Of a DNA stretch of 64,000 nt, positions 60,255-64,000 are shown one piece after another. The stretch covers positions 49,413,162 through 49,477,161 of the forward strand of contig CM066995.1 in assembly GCA_033977485.1 (NCBI GenBank), given 5' to 3'. The stretch comes from Hydrangea macrophylla (taxonomy: Eukaryota > Streptophyta > Magnoliopsida > Cornales > Hydrangeaceae). Both the position numbers and the translations under genes were made by a program. Within the stretch, counting starts at the first letter, position 1. Each line of letters starts with the position of its first letter. The notes beneath the pieces were generated by a model. That model searched no databases and was not told the origin of the DNA. It saw nothing but the letters and a program-made list of their open reading frames with translations.

Positions 60255-61353
60255 GGTTGATAGTTGTGGGAGAACTTTCTCATTTGTTATGGGCTCATCG
60301 TCACTAGATGCATTATTGTTATCATTTCATTTCAGCTGAAAAGGGGTTGCCCTGTTTTGAGCTTTTGCGTGGCCTAGATTGTTCTTTCTCTGAACAGTTC
60401 GTTTTTCGGAGTTATTTGTATTCCTCCCTTGTCTGATCTGTCCATCTAGGAATTTTGGCCAAATTCTTAAAGTTTACTGGGACTGCAAGTGAACTAGAAA
60501 ACAGGTAAAAAAAAATTAAAATCTGTGGCAGCCTTAATGTGGTTTGTTGCACCTTCTTAAGTTGACTGTTTTGTTATTTATTTGTCTGTTCATGGCTATT
60601 TTTACTAGTAAACAAATGGCTGCCAACACGAATGGTGTGAAATGAAATTATTCTACGTCATCATTTTAGAACTAATTTTTTTTTTGAATGGCTTATTTCC
60701 GGGTCCGTCAATTTGGTAAGTTTTGGTAGGACACGAGATTTAGATATGGTATAGCACTAGACCTGGCTAGTGGGCGGGTTCAGACGGGTTGTAAATGGAC
60801 TGAGCCCGTATATGACCAACAATAATCGTGTTGGGTTGGGCATACCCACTAAACCCATTTACTGCCAGATTAATTCTATGCATTCTCCACTGGATGGTTG
60901 TTCATTGTCCACCATCATGAAAGATAATGATGCTGAGAAGGAGACAAATATGCAAGTCTGCAAAGCTTCTCTCTCTCTAGACATGATCTTGACAGTTCTC
61001 AGGAGGTAAAACAACAAGAAGAATAAAAGGAAGAAAGATAAGGAAAATAAACCGACGGAAAAGGAAATGGCAGAACTGTTGAGTGGGGATTCAAAGGTAC
61101 CTTCTTCGCGAGAACAGCCGGAAAGCAAGACAGAGAAATCTGAAACTAAATTGGGAATGACTAGTACGGAGGCTAAGTGATCATTAGTTGAGTTGCAAGG
61201 AAAGAATGTGAAATTGAAAACAAATTTGCAATGCGGAGAGAAGCAAAAACAGTTGAGCAAAGTGGATTGAAGGTGGTGATAGAAACACGTACCACCAGGT
61301 CATTCTTCACATTCAATTGACCACCAGGTCATTCTTCTCATAAATTCAATTGA

Positions 61354-61421
<68 letters not shown>

Positions 61422-62252
61422 ACACCAGTTCATTCTTCATGTAAACTCAATTCCAGAGAGAACATAAACTCAATTTCCGGAGAGAGAGATTACTGACTTT
61501 GGTGGGTTTCTGCCCAAGTCTAACCCGCCAGCAAAATTTGTCCAGCTTAATTGGCTTAAGCTTCATAATATGAGCCAGCAAAACACAGATTAGAGTTTAG
61601 TTATTTGGAAAGTTGTCATGTTCTTGTATTATATTTTTGCATCAAAGGAAAGTGCAGTGCTATCATTGGTGGGTGATAAATCTCCATATTTTTTTTTCTT
61701 CAAAATAAAGCCTGGAGAATTAGTTCTTCAACTAATACTTTATGACTATCATGGTGGTTTTCCAAAATATGCTGGCTTTATCTTCTTTGTAATGCTTCCC
61801 TTCTTAAAATAAAGTAAAAGATTAGAATTTTATAGACATGTGTTGTTAGTTAAGATGGGCTATATGCATTGAAAAGCTAAAAGCTTATTACCATTTTCCC
61901 TCCCCAGAACTCGTATGACCTTCTGCTACAGTATTTACACAAGACACAATCGATTATGATGCTTGGGATTATCAATGAACACATTAACTTCCAAGGTACA
62001 GGGCTCATTTCAATTGCTACTTTGATTTCACTTTTAATGCACTTTATTCTTCTATATCTTGGAATTCGAAATTATTATATATATATATATATATTTTCCA
62101 TTTTATAGGCAGATAAATTGATCTGATAATATCTGTTGACAGTTTCTCCTGGACAGCCTAGTACTATTCTGGATGATGCCGAAGCTGTGACCCTTGTTGG
62201 GAGTGGCCAGGATACAGCTAATCTGATAAATAGAAAAGAAATACATTGGGGG
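51228..62252 (+). CDS. TAF5: TAF5, TFIID subunit 5, N-terminal exons (partial at right edge)
   Basis: A scaffold subunit of the nuclear transcription factor TFIID. Exons found: 51228-51406, 56088-56169, 58458-58536, 58650-58747, 58843-58899, 61908-61995 and 62143-62252. All have GT...AG borders with matching phases, 231 codons in total. Residues 3-30 form the LisH motif (IEKAVIAYLKKKGFKQTELA). Residues about 60-200 are the TAF5 N-terminal domain: ENVPAQYQDGYSKLRSW, HELLRVLYPVFIHCFMD, FREDHEMMHLRDLQKLEG, HSLRQSKVNIKI, YDLLLQYLHKTQS. The seventh exon ends NRKEIHWG, where plant TAF5 continues into the linker and WD40 repeats, so the C-terminal half lies beyond base 64000. No disabling change was seen, so this looks like the functional host gene. 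Intron 1 is 4.68 kb and transposon-filled. Confidence 0.95.
51697..51870. mobile_element. Foldback MITE-like element in TAF5 intron 1
   Basis: Arms 51723-51750 and 51785-51812 (GTTTTGGCCGTCGGAT and its complement) pair over 28 bases with one mismatch around a 34-base loop. Weaker outer similarity (CTCTACAGAGGGC vs GGCCCTCTTTAGAG) suggests the full element is about 170 bp. Confidence 0.75.
52120..52300. mobile_element. Foldback MITE in TAF5 intron 1, about 180 bp
   Basis: Nearly the whole element is one hairpin: arms of about 70 bases (52120-52192 and 52229-52299) start TAATGATACACACAC and end TCCAGTGGACCC, with a few mismatches and one indel. The arms enclose a loop of about 35 bases. The TA at each end could be a Stowaway-like duplication. 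Confidence 0.8.
54070..54604 (+). pseudogene. Ty1/copia RNase H fragment in TAF5 intron 1
   Basis: Pieces of copia RNase H are visible: EAYTDADWAGSITDKR (from 54129), SRSSAEVEFRAM, CELLWIKSLLKDL, KHVEIDLHFIKENL and DQLADILTKG. They are followed by the polypurine tract CTTGAGGGGGAG (54593-54604). Frameshifts near 54230 and 54415 break the frame. Upstream pol is absent, so this is a 5'-truncated remnant. Confidence 0.88.
54605..54790 (+). mobile_element. Copia LTR remnant
   Basis: Begins TGTTGAGAGCTATTTT directly after the polypurine tract, the normal place of the 3' LTR. It includes AATATAAGAGAGG. The 3' border is uncertain. Confidence 0.6.
54791..56087. other. Rest of TAF5 intron 1
   Basis: No gene or clear element seen; A/T-rich, with a normal acceptor (CTTGTAG) at 56087. 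Confidence 0.5.
57344..57497. repeat. Exact 77-bp tandem duplication, two copies (TAF5 intron 2)
   Basis: TGGTTGAATTTCACTATAAA...ACCCACTGATTATT is present twice without a visible difference (57344-57420 and 57421-57497). It lies immediately left of a SINE. Confidence 0.95.
57507..57697 (+). mobile_element. Au-like tRNA-derived SINE in TAF5 intron 2
   Basis: The head GGGGAGCCTTGGCGCAACGG carries the pol III A box, and GGTTCGAATATGG (57559-57571) is the B box. The body has GAAACAGCCTCTCTGC and GGGCTACCCC, and the tail is T-rich (57665-57697). The order and sequence match the plant Au SINE family from memory. Confidence 0.88.
58111..58277. mobile_element. hAT-like MITE, 167 bp, in TAF5 intron 2
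   Basis: Terminal inverted repeats CTATGTTACCCAGAC and GTCCGGGTAACATAG. The flanks carry a perfect 8-bp duplication GGGGATGG (58103-58110 and 58278-58285), the size typical of hAT elements. Confidence 0.85.
59285..59855. mobile_element. Non-autonomous TIR element with CCTAGGCGG repeats, 571 bp, in TAF5 intron 5
   Basis: The ends TGTTCTAAAAATCG and CGATTTTTAGAACA are inverted repeats. They are followed inward by GC-rich units (GGCCTAGGCGG, GCTAGGCGG) in opposite orientations at the two ends. Both flanks carry GCAAAATCCA (59275-59284 and 59856-59865). A 9-10 bp duplication suggests a Mutator-like element. The centre is A/T-rich. Confidence 0.82.
60218..60252. repeat. (CT)n microsatellite
   Basis: Perfect CT run in TAF5 intron 5. 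Confidence 0.95.
60880..61270 (+). pseudogene. Coding-like Lys/Glu-rich fragment in TAF5 intron 5
   Basis: One frame stays largely open with two stops (near 61007 and 61178). It encodes a charged stretch (KNKRKKDKENKPTEKEMAE, then REQPESKTEKSETKLG) and VELQGKNVKLKTNLQCGEK. Composition is unlike the surrounding intron. It may be a remnant of another gene carried by a transposon. Family not recognised; no splice sites chosen. Confidence 0.3.
61355..61419. repeat. (GA)n microsatellite
   Basis: Long GA run in TAF5 intron 5. Confidence 0.96.
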
Positions 62253-64000
62253 GTAAGTCAATAAAGCATCGGAAGTCATATTTTTTGATATTTGATTGAA
62301 CATTGGAAACTTTTTGGTTCATTTTCAGTTTAATGCATTACGAAATGCCATGAATTTTCTTATGAACAATGTTTTGTATTTACTTTCCTTGCTTTAGACT
62401 AAAGTTTAAGTAACATGCTCATTGAGCAATGTGTATGTTAAATCTGTTGATGGTGGTTTTGTAATTCTAGAATTGCCGATTGTGTCTTAGAGTTAAGTTT
62501 CTAATTGCTACTTTATTACTTAGTCTATTAGTCATCCATTTAATTCTAATTAGAGCTATTTTGGTATTAAACATTTTTCTTTTATAAGTCGCATGAATTT
62601 TAAGTGAGTAATGTGATTATGTGACCACTTCGGAGTTGATTAGATTACTTACCTTGTCTTTTTGCAGGGTAGCTTACTATAATAAGAGCTTAGGGCCTTA
62701 TTCTAGTTTATAAAATTATAAGAGGCTTTTCTAGCTTGTATTCAGCAGTTTTATATTTTTGTAGTTTATATTGAGACTGCCACAAGAAGATTTTTTCGTC
62801 TTCCTTTCATTTGGGATTAAGATGTGGTTTAAGCTTTATTTTAACTTAAATTAGCACTCTGGTTCCCTTCTTAAATATAGCAATCTTCTTTGGATGCTAT
62901 TTTGCATCAAAATCATTACATGATTGGTACTTTAGATTCGAAGAGCAATCTGACACCCAAATGGAAACAGTGATGGGAAAGGGATACAAGCAGCAACTAG
63001 TTGCTTTCCAATTGTTGTTTGTTACTCATAAAGTCATAATGCTTTTTCCAAAACTCATAATGCTTTTTGTGGTTTTTTTTTTTGAGTACTAAACTTACTA
63101 AAGCAGTCATAGTCATTGTTGTCAATTCGTGAATTGAAATGGGATCGGTTTGCCAAAATTATGAACGTGAATCGTGAATTGTAAGTTCACTTTTTTAGAG
63201 TATAAATAATATATTTGTATATACATATAAAGCACATGTATATACATAATTGTATGTATGCAGTATACATATGATTATGTGTGTGTGTGTGTGCACGCCC
63301 CTATGAAACACGGACTCTTCGCAAAGGCAGCCGCACTCGCACTTGGTGCGCCCCCATACTGGGTGCTCCGTGGATTCTTTGAGTTCTTTTGGAGCGTGAC
63401 CGTGGCTTTTTAAAGCATTCTTTTGAAAAAGAACACAAGTTCATCATACAATTTTGAAAACTTCGGGGATTTAAAAGATAAATAATCGAAAATAATAATA
63501 GCAATTATCTAGGGTATACACTAATGCACTAATAGTTTTAAAATAATTTGTATATACTACTATTTGAAAATATATTTTTAATATTTTATCCAAGTACTCT
63601 CGCCACACCCGCACCCTTAATTTTTGGAAAATTGGCGAATCCCTGGCATCCGCACCCGCACCGGTGCTACATAGGCACGCGCTTTTTGAGGATGTGAAGC
63701 CATTGCAGGAAAAAGAGGTTTAAAAATTGTTTTAAACGCGCAGCGGAAAGATTTAAGTTACAAAACTTATTGATAGCTCGGATCTACTAATCGTTAACTT
63801 TACAAATGCGTACAAGAGAGGGGACAAGAATTATACCTCACGGTCTTGAACCCAATTCTAAAATCTATGACTTCCAGCAGCCTTCACTAGATGGTCTTCA
63901 CTCTTATGACTCCTACGGATGCTCCCGGAGAGGCTAGGGTTAGTTCCCTAATAGAGAGGATAGAGTGGGTTTGGGAACCCTAAAACAGTTTTTGCAGCTT
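62253..64000. other. TAF5 intron 7 (incomplete) and possible element at the right edge
   Basis: After the donor GGTAAGTC no further TAF5 exon is seen. The stretch includes a TG microsatellite (about 63278-63292) and a GC-rich segment with GCACCCGCACCGGTGC near 63650. From about 63700, AAACGCGCAGCGGAAAG and following sequence look like part of an LTR retroelement, but this is only an impression. Confidence 0.4.

Noticed and set aside
62640..62690. Possible eighth TAF5 exon after TTTTTGCAG near 62668
   Set aside because: Translation after this acceptor does not match the expected TAF5 sequence and soon meets stops.

Overview
The window is nuclear DNA of a flowering plant, most likely a eudicot. 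It holds one host gene, the 5' part of a TAF5 (TFIID subunit 5) gene at about 51.2-62.3 kb with plant-style introns. Nearly everything else is transposable elements: Tat-type and Tekay-type Ty3/gypsy elements, copia remnants, CACTA, PIF/Harbinger, Stowaway and hAT-like DNA elements, and an Au-like SINE. The species cannot be named from the sequence alone.

Positions 1-33.9 kb are occupied by two very large, decayed Tat-lineage Ty3/gypsy elements in the same orientation. Element 1 enters from the left edge inside its reverse transcriptase. Element 2 has gag, protease, G-patch, RT, RNase H, a second (archaeal-type) RNase H and integrase. The two appear to share one LTR (about 9676-12576), and a second LTR (31338-33912) closes element 2. 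Downstream of pol each element carries the same cargo on the opposite strand: a DUF7745-like ORF, then a plant mobile domain (PMD) gene with six exons that are all phase 0, plus a 5'-UTR intron. A cluster of short GC-rich inverted repeats (core CGGCACT...AGTGCCG) lies upstream of each cargo gene and again inside each LTR. The 3' untranslated part holds tandem repeats with units of about 40 and 115-121 bp. Many cargo and pol stops are C-to-T or G-to-A transitions, and two pol stops are identical in both elements.

The gag of element 2 is split by a 4.36-kb CACTA element (14123-18477) with a 3-bp TTT target duplication. That element carries the 3' exons of a Ulp1-like (C48) protease gene and an antisense Tekay/Del-type LTR fragment. 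From 33.9 to 34.8 kb there are a copia LTR remnant and a PIF/Harbinger transposase pseudogene.

Positions 35064-45331 hold a complete, very young Tekay-type chromovirus with 2583-bp LTRs, a TCCTC target duplication and one in-frame stop. Positions 45655-48624 hold a small non-autonomous LTR element with a chimeric gag-like ORF. A 1.47-kb Harbinger-like element (TTA duplication) and a Stowaway MITE lie just upstream of TAF5.

Seven TAF5 exons (51228-62252; 231 codons) encode the LisH motif and the TAF5 N-terminal domain. The WD40 part lies beyond the right edge. The introns contain copia debris, several foldback/MITE elements, a SINE and microsatellites.
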